Assembly (NCBI RefSeq): GCF_016901015.1 | Contig: NZ_JAFEUP010000003.1 | Coordinates: 248,001 to 312,000 of the forward strand | Direction of reading: 5' to 3' | Source: Zestomonas insulae | Lineage (GTDB): Bacteria; Pseudomonadota; Gammaproteobacteria; Pseudomonadales; Pseudomonadaceae | DNA length: 64,000 nt | In this document: positions 23,401 to 31,172 of the stretch, piece after piece | Position numbering within the stretch: the first letter of the stretch is position 1 | Layout of the letters: each line of letters starts with the position of its first letter | Notes under the pieces: model-generated | What the model saw: the letters and a program-made list of their open reading frames with translations, nothing else | What the model was told of the DNA's origin: nothing | Databases searched by the model: none | Program-made: the position numbers and the translations under genes

Positions 23401-23797
23401 GCTCAGCGGCCTGGCCCCGGACCGTTACATGCTGACCTGCAATGGCCAGCCGGTGCCGCTACGGCCGACCGGCACGGTCGGCGAGTTCGTCGCCGGCGTG
23501 CGTTACCGCGCCTGGCAGCCGGCCAGCTGCCTGCAGCCGACCATCGGCGTGCAGGCACCGCTGGTGTTCGACCTGCTCGACACCTGGATGAACCGCTCGC
23601 TGGGCGGCTGCCAGTACCACGTCGCCCACCCCGGCGGGCGTAGCTACGAGACGCGCCCGGTGAACGCCTACGAGGCCGAGAGCCGGCGCCTGGCGCGCTT
23701 CTTCCGGCATGGCCACAGCCCCGGCACACTGGCGGTGGCGGCGCCGATCGACAATGCTGAACTGCCGATGACCCTGGACCTGCGCCGCGGTGCCTGA
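20498..23797 (+). CDS. Transglutaminase-like plus DUF2126 putative amidoligase protein
   Basis: A 1099-residue two-part protein. Residues about 1-290 form a bacterial transglutaminase-like domain with a complete Cys180-His229-Asp245 triad ([24 protein letters not shown]). Residues about 320-1095 are DUF2126, described in domain databases as a putative amidoligase, with [15 protein letters not shown] and [12 protein letters not shown] motifs. No signal peptide, so probably cytoplasmic. The GTG start at 20498 has a GGGAGG ribosome site and matches the family start ([15 protein letters not shown]). It is the first of a three-gene cluster and its product is unknown. Confidence 0.85.
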   Translation: MSIHVALHHVSHYRYDRAVNLGPQIVRLRPAPHSRTRILSYALKVAPGEHFINWQQDPQGNYLARLVFPEQTRELKVEVDLVAEMAVFNPFDFFLEPYAEQIPFAYTDTEQRELAPYLSRLTAAPRFAEYLASIPRTPTPSVDFLVALNQRLSDDVRYLIRLEPGVQTPEETLTKASGSCRDSAWLLVQLLRHLGLAARFVSGYLIQLTADQKALDGPSGTEVDFTDLHAWCEVYLPGAGWIGLDPTSGLFAGEGHIPLACSPEPSSAAPISGAVDECECEFSHTMRVVREWEAPRVTKPYSEAQWQAIRALGTRIDAELAAGDVRLTMGGEPTFVAIDYPDDAEWNSDALGPNKRRLAAELFHRLRAHYAPQALVHFGQGKWYPGEQLPRWSLNCFWRTDGEPIWHDPALYADESRYYGADARLAGRFLSTLAGHLGVAGDAVFPAYEDWFYYLWRERRLPVNVAPDDPRLADPLERERLRKVFCRGLGEVVGHVLPLARTDDERAWQTGEWFLRDEHCRLMPGDSAMGYRLPLDSQPWVSEADYPYVQAPDPNQAFPGLAPRQQLQRRLHAAPQFRPAPGEPLAPPASGVSADGIVRTALCAEPRDGRLYLFMPPLAELEAYLELVAAIEATAAELRCPVLLEGYEPPRDPRLTSFRVTPDPGVIEVNIHPAASWDELVERTEFLYEAARQTRLSSEKFMVDGRHTGTGGGNHFVLGGATPGDSPFLRRPDLLRSLISYWHNHPSLSYLFSGLFIGPTSQAPRVDEARNDALYELEIAFAQMPEVGRESPPWLVDRLLRHLLVDVSGNTHRAEFCIDKLYSPDSASGRLGLLELRAFEMPPHAQMSLAQQLLLRGLVARFWNEPYAPAKLARWGTELHDRFLLPYFVEQDFADVLDEMRGAGYALQDDWFAPHFEFRFPRQGDFQVKGVELELRQALEPWHVLGEEGAAGGTVRYVDSSLERVQVRLSGLAPDRYMLTCNGQPVPLRPTGTVGEFVAGVRYRAWQPASCLQPTIGVQAPLVFDLLDTWMNRSLGGCQYHVAHPGGRSYETRPVNAYEAESRRLARFFRHGHSPGTLAVAAPIDNAELPMTLDLRRGA

Positions 23798-23804
23798 AGC
23801 TTTG

Positions 23805-23870
23805 GTAGGAGCGAATTCATTCGCGATAGCACGGTGTAGGGCAACGAATCGCGAATGAATTCGCTCCTAC
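23805..23870. repeat. REP inverted pair, copy 2
   Basis: Arms GTAGGAGCGAATTCATTCG and its exact complement are separated by about 20 bases. It begins 7 bases after the DUF2126 stop and lies inside the three-gene cluster. It probably forms a stable mRNA 3' hairpin that lets the first gene be expressed differently from the next two. Confidence 0.85.
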
Positions 23871-23922
23871 CGTGCCGCTCCCCGATAACAAGAAGTGCCG
23901 CTGCCCGACTGCCGAGAGCCCG

Positions 23923-26412
23923 ATGACCGACCTGCTTGCCCACTACCCGCTGACGCCGGCGACCTACCATGAGCTGCTGCGTGCCGACGGCTCGCTGCGC
24001 CCGCATTGGCAGCGCCTGTTCCGCCAGCTCGAGCGCAGCGGTGCGGCGCAGCTGCGCCAGCGCCAGGCGCTGGTGGCGCGGCAGATTCAGGAGAACGGCG
24101 TCACCTACAACGTCTACGCCGACCCCAAGGGCACCGACCGGCCGTGGGAACTGGACCTGTTGCCCAACCTGCTGTCCGCCGAGGAGTGGCAGCCGATCGC
24201 CGCCGGCGTGGCGCAGCGCGCCCGCCTGCTCAACGCGCTGCTCGGCGACCTGTACGGCGAGCAGCAACTGCTGCGCGACGGCCTGCTGCCCAGCGAGCTG
24301 GTATTCGGCCATCCGAATTTTCTCTGGCCGTGCCAGGGCGTGCGCCCGGTCGGCGGGGTGTTCCTGCACAGCTACGCGGTCGACCTGGCGCGCGACGCCG
24401 GCGGCCGCTGGCAGGTGCTCGCCGATCGCACCCAGGCGCCCTCCGGGGCCGGCTATGCGCTGGAGAACCGGCAGATCGTCTCGCGCGCCTTTCCCGAGCT
24501 GTACCGCGACCTGCGCGTGCAGTACCTGGCCGGCTACTTCCGCACCCTGCAGGAAACCCTCAGCCGCCACGCGCCGTGCGAGGGCGAGACGCCGCTGGTG
24601 GTGCTGCTCACCCCCGGGCGCTTCAACGAAACCTATTTCGAGCACCTCTACTTGGCCCGCCAGCTCGGCTTCCCGCTGGTCGAGGGGCATGACCTGACGG
24701 TGCGCGACGACACCCTGTACCTGAAGACTCTCGGCGGCCTGAAGCGCGTGCACGCGGTGCTGCGTCGCCTCGACGACGACTTCTGCGACCCGCTGGAGCT
24801 GCGCACCGACTCGGCGCTCGGCGTGCCCGGGCTGCTCGCCGCGGTGCGTCGCGGCCGCGTGCTGGTCGCCAATGCGCTGGGCAGCGGCGTGCTGGAGTCG
24901 CCCGGGCTGCTTGGCTTCCTGCCGCAGCTGAGCCAGCGGCTGATCGGCGAGACGCTGCTGCTGCCCTCGGTGGACAGCCGCTGGCTGGGTTCCGCCGGGG
25001 TGCTCGACGCCACCCTGGCGCGCCTCGGCGAGCGGGTCATCAAGCCGGCGTTTCCCTCGCAGAGCTTCGAGCCGCTGTTCGGCCAGGGTCTCGACGCCGA
25101 AGGCCTGGCTGCGCTCGCGGAGCGCCTGCGCGCCCGACCGCACAACTACGTGGCGCAGGCCCAGGCGCAGCTGTCGCAGGCGCCGATCTGGCAGGGCGGC
25201 GAGCTGCAGGCGCGCGCCATCGGCATGCGCGTGTTCGCCGTGGCCAGCGCCGACGGCCAGTACTGGGTGATGCCCGGCGGGCTGACCCGGGTCGCCGCGC
25301 GCGCCGGTGCCGAAGTGGTGTCGATGCAGCGCGGCGGAGCGAGCAAGGACACCTGGGTGCTCACCGACCAGCCGGTGCACGGCGAGCCGCTGCGCCCGCG
25401 CAACCTCGGGGTGCGCGACCTGATCCGCCAGGACCCCTATCTGCCCTCGCGGGTGGTGGAGAACCTCTATTGGTTTGGCCGCTACAGCGAGCGCTGCGAC
25501 GACGGCGCCCGCCTGCTGCGCGTGGTGCTGGCGCGCTACGTCGACGCCGATGGCGACGACTGCGCGCTGCAGTCGGCACTCAACCTCGGCGAGCGCCTCG
25601 GCCTGCTGCCGCCGGCCGGCGAGGCGGGGCTCGAGCGGCGCCTGCTCAAGGCGCTGTGCGGCGACGACTGGCCGTTCAGCCTGCGCGCCAACCTGCGCCG
25701 CCTGCACTGGGCGGCGGCGCAGGTGCGCGGGCGCCTGTCGCAGGAGAACTGGAACGCCGTGCTGGAGCTGCAGCGCGAGGCGCAGAGCCTCGACCCGGCG
25801 CACGCCGACCTCGGCGAAGGGCTGGATTCGCTGAGCCGCCTGGTGATGTCGCTGGCCGCGCTGTCCGGCTTCGCCCTCGACGACATGACCCGCGACGACG
25901 GCTGGCGCTTCCTGATGATCGGCCGGCGCATCGAGCGCGTGCAGTTCTTCGCCGAGAGCCTCGCCGCGTTCCTGCGCGGCGGCACGGTGTGGGATGCCGG
26001 CAGCCTGGAATGGCTGCTCGAACTGGGCAACAGCACCATCACCTACCGCTCGCGCTACCTCGCCTCGCCGCAGTTGATCCCGGTCCTCGACCTGCTCCTG
26101 CTGCACGACCAGAACCCGCACGCGCTGCGCTTCCAGCTGCAGGCGGTGGAGCGCACCCTGGCGCGCCTCAATCGCACCTTCGGCGTGCCGCAGGAGCTGC
26201 AGCTCAGCGGCCTGATCGGCCGCCTGCTGGCCTTCGACCTGGCGACCCTGGAGAACCCGCTGTTCGGCGCCAGCGGCCTGGACGCGGTGCTGCTCGGCCT
26301 GGCCGACCTGCTGCAGGAGATCGCCCAGGCTGCCGGGCAGATTTCCGACCGCCTCGAGCTGCGCTACTTCGCGCACATCGACGACATCAGCCAGCAGACG
26401 GTGTCGGCCTGA
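23923..26412 (+). CDS. Circularly permuted ATP-grasp plus alpha-E protein
   Basis: An 829-residue fusion. Residues about 20-480 are a circularly permuted type 2 ATP-grasp domain (RHNYVAQ-like segment RPHNYVAQAQAQLSQAPIW). Residues about 505-820 are the all-helical alpha-E domain, recognisable from LPSRVVENLYWFGRYSERCD and the C-terminal LELRYFAHIDDISQQ. These two parts are separate genes in many bacteria. ATP-grasp enzymes ligate a carboxylate to an amine; the substrate is unknown. I prefer the ATG at 23923 over one at 23872, which would begin at the edge of the REP hairpin. The stop overlaps the next start by one base. Confidence 0.85.
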   Translation: MTDLLAHYPLTPATYHELLRADGSLRPHWQRLFRQLERSGAAQLRQRQALVARQIQENGVTYNVYADPKGTDRPWELDLLPNLLSAEEWQPIAAGVAQRARLLNALLGDLYGEQQLLRDGLLPSELVFGHPNFLWPCQGVRPVGGVFLHSYAVDLARDAGGRWQVLADRTQAPSGAGYALENRQIVSRAFPELYRDLRVQYLAGYFRTLQETLSRHAPCEGETPLVVLLTPGRFNETYFEHLYLARQLGFPLVEGHDLTVRDDTLYLKTLGGLKRVHAVLRRLDDDFCDPLELRTDSALGVPGLLAAVRRGRVLVANALGSGVLESPGLLGFLPQLSQRLIGETLLLPSVDSRWLGSAGVLDATLARLGERVIKPAFPSQSFEPLFGQGLDAEGLAALAERLRARPHNYVAQAQAQLSQAPIWQGGELQARAIGMRVFAVASADGQYWVMPGGLTRVAARAGAEVVSMQRGGASKDTWVLTDQPVHGEPLRPRNLGVRDLIRQDPYLPSRVVENLYWFGRYSERCDDGARLLRVVLARYVDADGDDCALQSALNLGERLGLLPPAGEAGLERRLLKALCGDDWPFSLRANLRRLHWAAAQVRGRLSQENWNAVLELQREAQSLDPAHADLGEGLDSLSRLVMSLAALSGFALDDMTRDDGWRFLMIGRRIERVQFFAESLAAFLRGGTVWDAGSLEWLLELGNSTITYRSRYLASPQLIPVLDLLLLHDQNPHALRFQLQAVERTLARLNRTFGVPQELQLSGLIGRLLAFDLATLENPLFGASGLDAVLLGLADLLQEIAQAAGQISDRLELRYFAHIDDISQQTVSA

Positions 26413-27329
26413 TGAACGCACCGAGCGAGGTGGCCCGCTACGAGGTGTTCCACGACACCCACTACCGCTACGCCGCGCCGGTGTCGCTGGCCCAGCAACT
26501 GGCGCACCTGTGGCCGCGCGACTGCGCGTGGCAGCGCTGCCTGGGCCAGAGCCTGGAGATCAGCCCGGCGCCGACGCGGCGCAGCGACGGTTTCGACGTG
26601 TTCGGCAACCCGCTGACCCGCCTGGCCTTCGAGCGTCCGCACGATGCCCTGCAGGTCAACGCGCGACTGCGCATCGACGTGCTGGCGCGCCCAGCGCTGG
26701 ACCTCGCGGCGTCGCCGGCCTGGGAACAGGTGGCCGCCGAGCTGGCCTTCGCCGGCCGCGCGCTCAGCGACGCCGAGTTGGAGGCCGGGCGCTACCGCGT
26801 CGAGTCACCGTACGTGCGCCTCAAGCGGCAGTTCGCCGAGTTCGCCGCCGACTGCTTCCCGCCGGGCCGGCCGCTGCTGCTCGGCGCGGCGGCGCTGATG
26901 GCGAAGATCCACGGCGAGTTCGCCTTCGATGCCGAGGCCACCCAGGTCGCTACGCCGCTGGTCGAGGTGCTGCAGCGGCGCCGCGGAGTGTGCCAGGACT
27001 TCGCCCACTTGATGCTTGCCTGCCTGCGCTCGCTGGGCCTGTCGGCGCGCTACGTCAGCGGCTACCTGCTGACCCAGCCGCCGCCCGGTCAGGCGCGGCT
27101 GATCGGCGCCGACGCCTCGCACGCCTGGATCGCCCTGTACTGCCCGCGGCACGGCTGGGTGGATTTCGACCCGACCAACAACGTGCAGCCCAACCTCGAG
27201 CACATCACCCTGGCCTGGGGGCGCGACTTCTCCGATGTCTCGCCGCTGCGCGGGGTGATCCTCGGCGGCGGCAGCCACGATCCCGAGGTGCGCGTCACCG
27301 TGTTGCCGCTGGTGGAGTTCGCCTGCTGA
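26412..27329 (+). CDS. Transglutaminase-like cysteine protein
   Basis: A 305-residue protein with an N-terminal bacterial transglutaminase-associated domain (about 8-85, starting YEVFHDTHYRYAAPV) and a transglutaminase-like core. The triad is complete: Cys194 (RRGVCQDFAH), His237 (DASHAWIAL) and Asp253 (VDFDPTNN). It has no signal peptide. Relatives are thought to act as peptidases or amide-forming enzymes. It is translationally coupled to the ATP-grasp/alpha-E gene and is a paralogue of the front domain of the DUF2126 protein. Confidence 0.88.
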   Translation: MNAPSEVARYEVFHDTHYRYAAPVSLAQQLAHLWPRDCAWQRCLGQSLEISPAPTRRSDGFDVFGNPLTRLAFERPHDALQVNARLRIDVLARPALDLAASPAWEQVAAELAFAGRALSDAELEAGRYRVESPYVRLKRQFAEFAADCFPPGRPLLLGAAALMAKIHGEFAFDAEATQVATPLVEVLQRRRGVCQDFAHLMLACLRSLGLSARYVSGYLLTQPPPGQARLIGADASHAWIALYCPRHGWVDFDPTNNVQPNLEHITLAWGRDFSDVSPLRGVILGGGSHDPEVRVTVLPLVEFAC

Positions 27330-27382
27330 GCAGAAAACGTACGCCGCGCGGCAGGCCGCAGCGGGGCGACGTCTGCGCACTC

Positions 27383-27428
27383 TGCTCCCAAGTTATCCAC
27401 ACGCTGATCCACAGCTTCCGGGGGTAAC
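27383..27428 (-). repeat. 46-bp DnaA-box-like element, copy A
   Basis: On the minus strand: GTTACCC at positions 1-7, CTGTGG at 15-20, TGTGGATAA at 28-36 and GGG at 40-42. It aligns without gaps to copies at 27587, 36318, 36484 and 36624. A T-rich motif with TTTTCTGCTCAGC lies about 84 bases further on, overlapping the end of the transglutaminase gene. The plus strand shows a perfect TTATCCACA. The 390-base gap 27330-27719 otherwise holds only copy B and an inverted repeat TGAAGG/CCTTCA at about 27684-27700 before mscS. Confidence 0.8.
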
Positions 27429-27586
27429 TCGGCGACTGGCCGGGCGCCGGGATGACGCTGCGTCGCGATCGCCTGTCAGTCCCCGCCAAGCGGCGCTAAT
27501 CGCTTGATTTGCAATGCAAAGCCTGGTGCTTGAACAAAAAGCAGCCAGTGTGCGGCAGGGCCCATGGCGGCAGGCCTGCAGCGCCC

Positions 27587-27632
27587 TACACCCACCTTAT
27601 CCACAGCGCCTTCCACAGTTTCGGTGGGTAAC
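27587..27632 (-). repeat. 46-bp DnaA-box-like element, copy B
   Basis: Same orientation as copy A, 204 bases away, ungapped alignment: GTTACCC, CTGTGG and TGTGGATAA at the same offsets. The T-rich companion GCTTTTTGTTCAAGC lies at about 27530-27545. It sits 88 bases upstream of the mscS start codon. Confidence 0.8.
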
Positions 27633-27719
27633 CGCGCCGCGCAGCGCAGGCCCTGGCGCGCGCTCTGCCGCGTGCTAGCGTTCTGAAGGCAATTCCTTCA
27701 TTACTGCGAGTACGCCCCC

Positions 27720-28571
27720 ATGGATGAAACTACGATCGTTAACGTGTCCACCGAGAAGTTCAACGCGCTGGTGGCGTTGGCCCAGCAGTACGGTGTGGCG
27801 TTCCTGGTGAAGATTCTCACCGCCATCGCCTTCTGGGTGATCGGCCGCTGGTTGATCAGCTTCGTGGTCGGGATGGTGCAGCGTGCCCTGACCAAGCAGA
27901 AGGTCGACCCGACCGTGCTGCGCTATGTCGGCTCGGCGATCACCGTGACGCTGAACATCATTCTGGTGATCGGCATCCTCGGTTACCTCGGCGTGCAGAC
28001 CACCACCTTCGCCGCGTTGATTGCCGCGGTCGGTCTGGCCATCGGCATGGCTTGGTCGGGACTGCTGGCCAACCTGGCGGCGGGCGGCTTCATCATCGTC
28101 CTGCGGCCGTTCAAGGTCGGTGATTTCATCAGCGCCGGCGGGGTGATCGGCACGGTCACCGAGATTGGCCTGTTCGCCACCGCGATCAATACCCCGGACA
28201 ACGTGCTGACCCTGGTCGGCAACAACAAGATCTTCAGCGACAACATCCAGAACTTCACCCACAACGCCTACCGGCGAGTCGAGCTGAAGGCGCAGCTGTC
28301 CGGCGCCACCGACTGGCATGCCGCCGCCGCGCTGCTCAAGGAGCGCATCCAGGCGGTGCCCAATGTGCTGGCCGAGCCGGCGGTGGACGTGGAAATCCTC
28401 GAGTTCAACCTGGTCGGCCCGGTGCTGGCGGTGCGTCCGTACTGCCACAACGAGCATTACTGGCAGGTCTACTTCGACACCAACCGGATCATCAAGGACG
28501 CCCTCGGCGAGGCCGGTTTCCCGGCGCCGATGCCGGCGCAGACGGTGATCATCCAGCAGGCCGCCGGCTGA
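27720..28571 (+). CDS. Small-conductance mechanosensitive channel, MscS family
   Basis: A 283-residue, full-size small MscS. Three membrane helices (about 20-50, 65-88, 95-125); the third is the pore-lining, Gly/Ala-rich helix (VGLAIGMAWSGLLANLAAG). The cytoplasmic beta and alpha/beta domains follow (FKVGDFISAGGVIGTVTEIGLF). It opens under membrane tension to release solutes after hypo-osmotic shock. No strong ribosome site is visible. It stands alone, with DnaA-box-like repeats upstream and a REP-type hairpin downstream. Confidence 0.92.
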   Translation: MDETTIVNVSTEKFNALVALAQQYGVAFLVKILTAIAFWVIGRWLISFVVGMVQRALTKQKVDPTVLRYVGSAITVTLNIILVIGILGYLGVQTTTFAALIAAVGLAIGMAWSGLLANLAAGGFIIVLRPFKVGDFISAGGVIGTVTEIGLFATAINTPDNVLTLVGNNKIFSDNIQNFTHNAYRRVELKAQLSGATDWHAAAALLKERIQAVPNVLAEPAVDVEILEFNLVGPVLAVRPYCHNEHYWQVYFDTNRIIKDALGEAGFPAPMPAQTVIIQQAAG

Positions 28572-28581
28572 CTCCCGGGTA

Positions 28582-28649
28582 GTAGGAGCGGCCCATGGCC
28601 GCGAGCCTGTGTAGCTGAACTGGCGCTCGCGGCCATGGGCCGCTCCTAC
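28582..28649. repeat. REP-type inverted pair, GGCC variant
   Basis: GTAGGAGCGGCCCATGGCCG faces its complement across about 20 bases. It shares the outer GTAGGAGCG of the GAATTC-type REP pairs but has a different inner half, so it is a second subclass. It lies between the convergent mscS and LOG genes and can act as a terminator hairpin for both. Confidence 0.8.
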
Positions 28650-28661
28650 AGCTGCTGCTTG

Positions 28662-29249
28662 TCAGTGCGGGGTGCGGTCGACCCACTTCGGCGCCACGCT
28701 CGGCTGCCAGCTGGCCATCAGCTCGAGCAGGGCATCCGGCGACGGGCTGATCTGCAGCATGGCGCGGTGCTGGGCGCGCACGAAGCGCTCCTCGACCAGG
28801 TGATCGAGGAACGCGGCGAGCTTGTCGTAGAAGCCGTTGACCTCGAGCAGGCCGAGCGGTTTGCCGTGGTAGCCGAGCTGGCCCCAGGTCCACACTTCGA
28901 ACAGTTCCTCCAGGGTGCCGAGGCCGCCGGGCAGGGCGATGAAGCCGTCGCTCAGTTCGGCCATGCGTGCCTTGCGCGCGTGCATGCCGTCGACCACTTC
29001 CAGGCGGGTCAGGCCGTGGTGGCCGATTTCGGCGCGTTCCAGGCTTTGCGGAATGATGCCGATCACCTCGCCGCCGGCAGCCATCGCCGCGTCGGCGACC
29101 GCGCCCATCAGGCCCACCGCGCTGCCGCCATAGACCAGGCGGATGCCGCGCGTGGCAAGGGTGCGGCCGAGCGTTTGGGCGGCCTCCAGGTAGATCGGGT
29201 TGGCGCCGGGACTGGCACCGCAGAACACGCAAATCGAACGCAGGGACAT
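28662..29249 (-). CDS. LOG family protein (cytokinin riboside 5'-monophosphate phosphoribohydrolase-like)
   Basis: A 195-residue Rossmann-fold protein with the full LOG signature: [16 protein letters not shown] and the phosphate-binding start [12 protein letters not shown]. Enzymes of this family split nucleoside 5'-monophosphates to base and ribose 5-phosphate. Characterised members act on cytokinin nucleotides or AMP. It is convergent with mscS and divergent from azurin, with a 250-base gap between. Confidence 0.9.
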   Translation of the reverse strand: MSLRSICVFCGASPGANPIYLEAAQTLGRTLATRGIRLVYGGSAVGLMGAVADAAMAAGGEVIGIIPQSLERAEIGHHGLTRLEVVDGMHARKARMAELSDGFIALPGGLGTLEELFEVWTWGQLGYHGKPLGLLEVNGFYDKLAAFLDHLVEERFVRAQHRAMLQISPSPDALLELMASWQPSVAPKWVDRTPH

Positions 29250-29499
29250 CGTCTACTCCGCTGGGAAAAAACCGCCCCAGCGTAGCACCCTGACGCGTCC
29301 CCGGCAGTGCGCGGCGACGCGCCGCAGGGCAGGGCGGCGGTGAGCGGCTACGCTCGTTGGGGCGTGCCGGCCATTGCGGGAACTCGTCTGCGCCGCGCAG
29401 GTCATCCGAGAACCTGCTCGCGCGCGACCTGCATCGCGCCCCGCTGGCGCTCGCGTTCTATCTGTTCGGGCTTCGTCCCCACCTGCCAAGGAGTCAATC

Positions 29500-29949
29500 A
29501 TGTTGCGCACCTTCCTCATCGCCTCCGCCCTCGCGCTGGCCAGTGTCCAGGCCCACGCCGCCGATTGCGCCGTGACGGTCAATTCCACCGATCAGATGTC
29601 CTTCGACACCCAGGACATCAAGATCAGCAAGAGCTGCAAGACCTTCACCGTGACCCTCACCCACGACGGCAAGCTGGCGAAGGAAGTGATGGGCCACAAC
29701 TGGGTGCTGACCAAGGCGGCCGACATGCAGCCGGTGGCCACCGACGGCATGAGCGCCGGCATCGAGAAGAGCTACCTGAAGGCCGACGACGCACGGGTGA
29801 TCGCCCATACCAAGATCATCGGCGCCGGCGAGAAGGATTCGGTGGACGTCGATGTCAGCAAGCTCAGCGCCGAGGAGAAGTACATGTTCTTCTGCTCCTT
29901 CCCCGGCCACATCGCGATGATGAAAGGCACCGTGACGCTGGTCGACTGA
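29500..29949 (+). CDS. azu: Azurin, blue copper protein
   Basis: A 149-residue precursor with a 20-residue signal (ends VQAHA) and a 129-residue mature protein. All copper ligands sit at the canonical mature positions: His46, Cys112, His117 and Met121. The Cys3-Cys26 disulfide is preserved. It is a periplasmic electron carrier linked to denitrification and oxidative-stress respiration. A strong AAGGAG ribosome site precedes the ATG at 29500. I did not find a convincing Anr box in the 250-base upstream gap. Confidence 0.97.
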   Translation: MLRTFLIASALALASVQAHAADCAVTVNSTDQMSFDTQDIKISKSCKTFTVTLTHDGKLAKEVMGHNWVLTKAADMQPVATDGMSAGIEKSYLKADDARVIAHTKIIGAGEKDSVDVDVSKLSAEEKYMFFCSFPGHIAMMKGTVTLVD

Positions 29950-30055
29950 CCGCTTCGACGCCGGCGGCCGACCCCGGTGGGTCGCCGGCGCTTCCGTTGC
30001 CGCACCGACGGTTCTAGGCTAGAGCGCTCCACCGCAGTCTCGTCGAGCGTGCGCC

Positions 30056-30805
30056 ATGACCGACACCCATCAGCTGTTCAATCGCCAGTCCGCCGCCTAC
30101 CGCAGCTTCCGCCCCAGCTACGCCACCGAGCTGTTCACCTGGCTCGCCGCCCAGGCACCGGAGCAGGCGCTGGCCTGGGACTGCGCCTGTGGCTCCGGGC
30201 AGGCCACCCTCGGGCTGGCCGCGCAGTTCCGCCAGGTGGTGGCCACCGACGTCAGCCAGGCGCAACTCGACCAGGCGCCGCCGGCGGCCAACGTCAGCTA
30301 CCGCTGCGAACCCAGCGAGCGCAGTTCGCTGGCTGCCGGCAGCGTCGACCTGACCCTGGTCGCCCAGGCGCTGCACTGGTTCGATGTCGACGCGTTCTAC
30401 GCCGAGGTGCGCCGCGTGTCGCGGCCCGGCGCGCTGCTCGCGGTGCTCTCCTACAACCGCCTGGAAATCGAGCCGGCCATCGATGCGCTGGCCGACCACC
30501 TCTACAACCACATCGTCGGCCCGTACTGGGCGCCGGGGCGCCGGCATGTCGAGGATGGCTACGCCAGCCTGGCGTTTCCGTTCCGCGGCCTGGAGACGCC
30601 GCCCTTCGAGTTGCAGGTGCAGTGGGACCTCGAACACCTGCTCGGCTACCTGCAGAGCTGGTCGGCGGTCGCCGATTTTCGCGCCACCGAGGGCGTCGAT
30701 CCAGTCGAGCGGCTGCGCCCGCAATTCCTCGCCGCCTGGGGCGATGCGCAGCAGGCGCGCCTGGTGCGCTGGCCGCTGATGATCAAGCTCGGCGTGGTCG
30801 AATAA
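30056..30805 (+). CDS. Class I SAM-dependent methyltransferase
   Basis: A 249-residue Rossmann-fold methyltransferase. Motif I is WDCACGSGQATLGLA (about 41-55), the acidic ribose-binding residue is in VATDVSQAQL, and motif IV is LVAQALHWFDVDAF, a pattern shared with trans-aconitate methyltransferase-like and yeast Crg1-like proteins. The substrate cannot be read from sequence. It stands alone between azurin and the transporter operon. Confidence 0.85.
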   Translation: MTDTHQLFNRQSAAYRSFRPSYATELFTWLAAQAPEQALAWDCACGSGQATLGLAAQFRQVVATDVSQAQLDQAPPAANVSYRCEPSERSSLAAGSVDLTLVAQALHWFDVDAFYAEVRRVSRPGALLAVLSYNRLEIEPAIDALADHLYNHIVGPYWAPGRRHVEDGYASLAFPFRGLETPPFELQVQWDLEHLLGYLQSWSAVADFRATEGVDPVERLRPQFLAAWGDAQQARLVRWPLMIKLGVVE

Positions 30806-31036
30806 GGCGCCGCGCGGCGGCCAGCAACGCGACATCCACGTACGTGTGGACGACGTCCTGCCCCTTGCCTCCACGCTGAAACCTGCATGCCTGCGGGCCG
30901 CAGCAGTGCGCCGGGCAAATCGCCGCGCACCAGCGACGTGCAAAGCGCAGTTGGCTGGCTATTGTTAGTAGGCATGCGGCCTGACTCCGGCCGCCACACG
31001 GCCCCTGTCTGATCGGTCAGGCAAGGCGGCCGTCAC

Positions 31037-31044
31037 AACAACAA
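31037..31044 (+). promoter_or_regulatory. Candidate Hfq/Crc CA motif
   Basis: AACAACAA, extended as CACAACAACAATAAA, matches the AAnAAnAA pattern bound by Hfq with Crc during carbon catabolite repression in Pseudomonas. Amino acid uptake genes are common targets. It sits about 130 bases before the binding-protein start, next to an AAGGAGG, rather than over the start codon itself. Confidence 0.45.
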
Positions 31045-31099
31045 TAAATAGACCCAAGGAGGCAGCAGTTCCCGCCCGGATCTCCGCGAATCGAAACCC

Positions 31100-31159
31100 A
31101 TGGCACGTCCCTTGCTGAATGAGCTGACCCATAACGAGTTGCAGCAATTCCACCCCTAG
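31100..31159 (+). CDS. Possible 19-residue leader peptide
   Basis: An ATG frame encoding MARPLLNELTHNELQQFHP ends in TAG, and that stop overlaps the AGGAG ribosome site of the binding-protein gene. An AAGGAGG lies about 30 bases upstream, too far for normal spacing. The four leucines are not clustered and no attenuator hairpin follows, so translation is uncertain. It may be chance. Confidence 0.25.
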   Translation: MARPLLNELTHNELQQFHP

Positions 31160-31172
31160 GAGCACAACTTCC

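Larger units (their letters stand above)
30806..31172 (+). other. Intergenic region and leader of the branched-chain amino acid transporter
   Basis: This 367-base gap has no long gene. The first 210 bases are GC-rich with an imperfect palindrome at about 30835-30850. The last 140 bases look like an mRNA leader: an A-rich stretch, an AAGGAGG with no well-spaced start codon, a 19-codon open frame and the AGGAG before the binding-protein gene. I could not place a convincing promoter. Confidence 0.5.

Noticed and set aside
30833..30852. A palindrome TCCACGTACGTGTGGA considered as a ParB parS site
   Set aside because: It lacks the TGTTCCACGTGGAACA consensus and has two extra central bases. It probably has no relation to parS.
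30940..30980. A sigma-54 promoter (GG-N10-GC) before the branched-chain transporter
   Set aside because: TTGGCTGGCTATTGTT has the wrong spacing and GT instead of GC at the -12 position.
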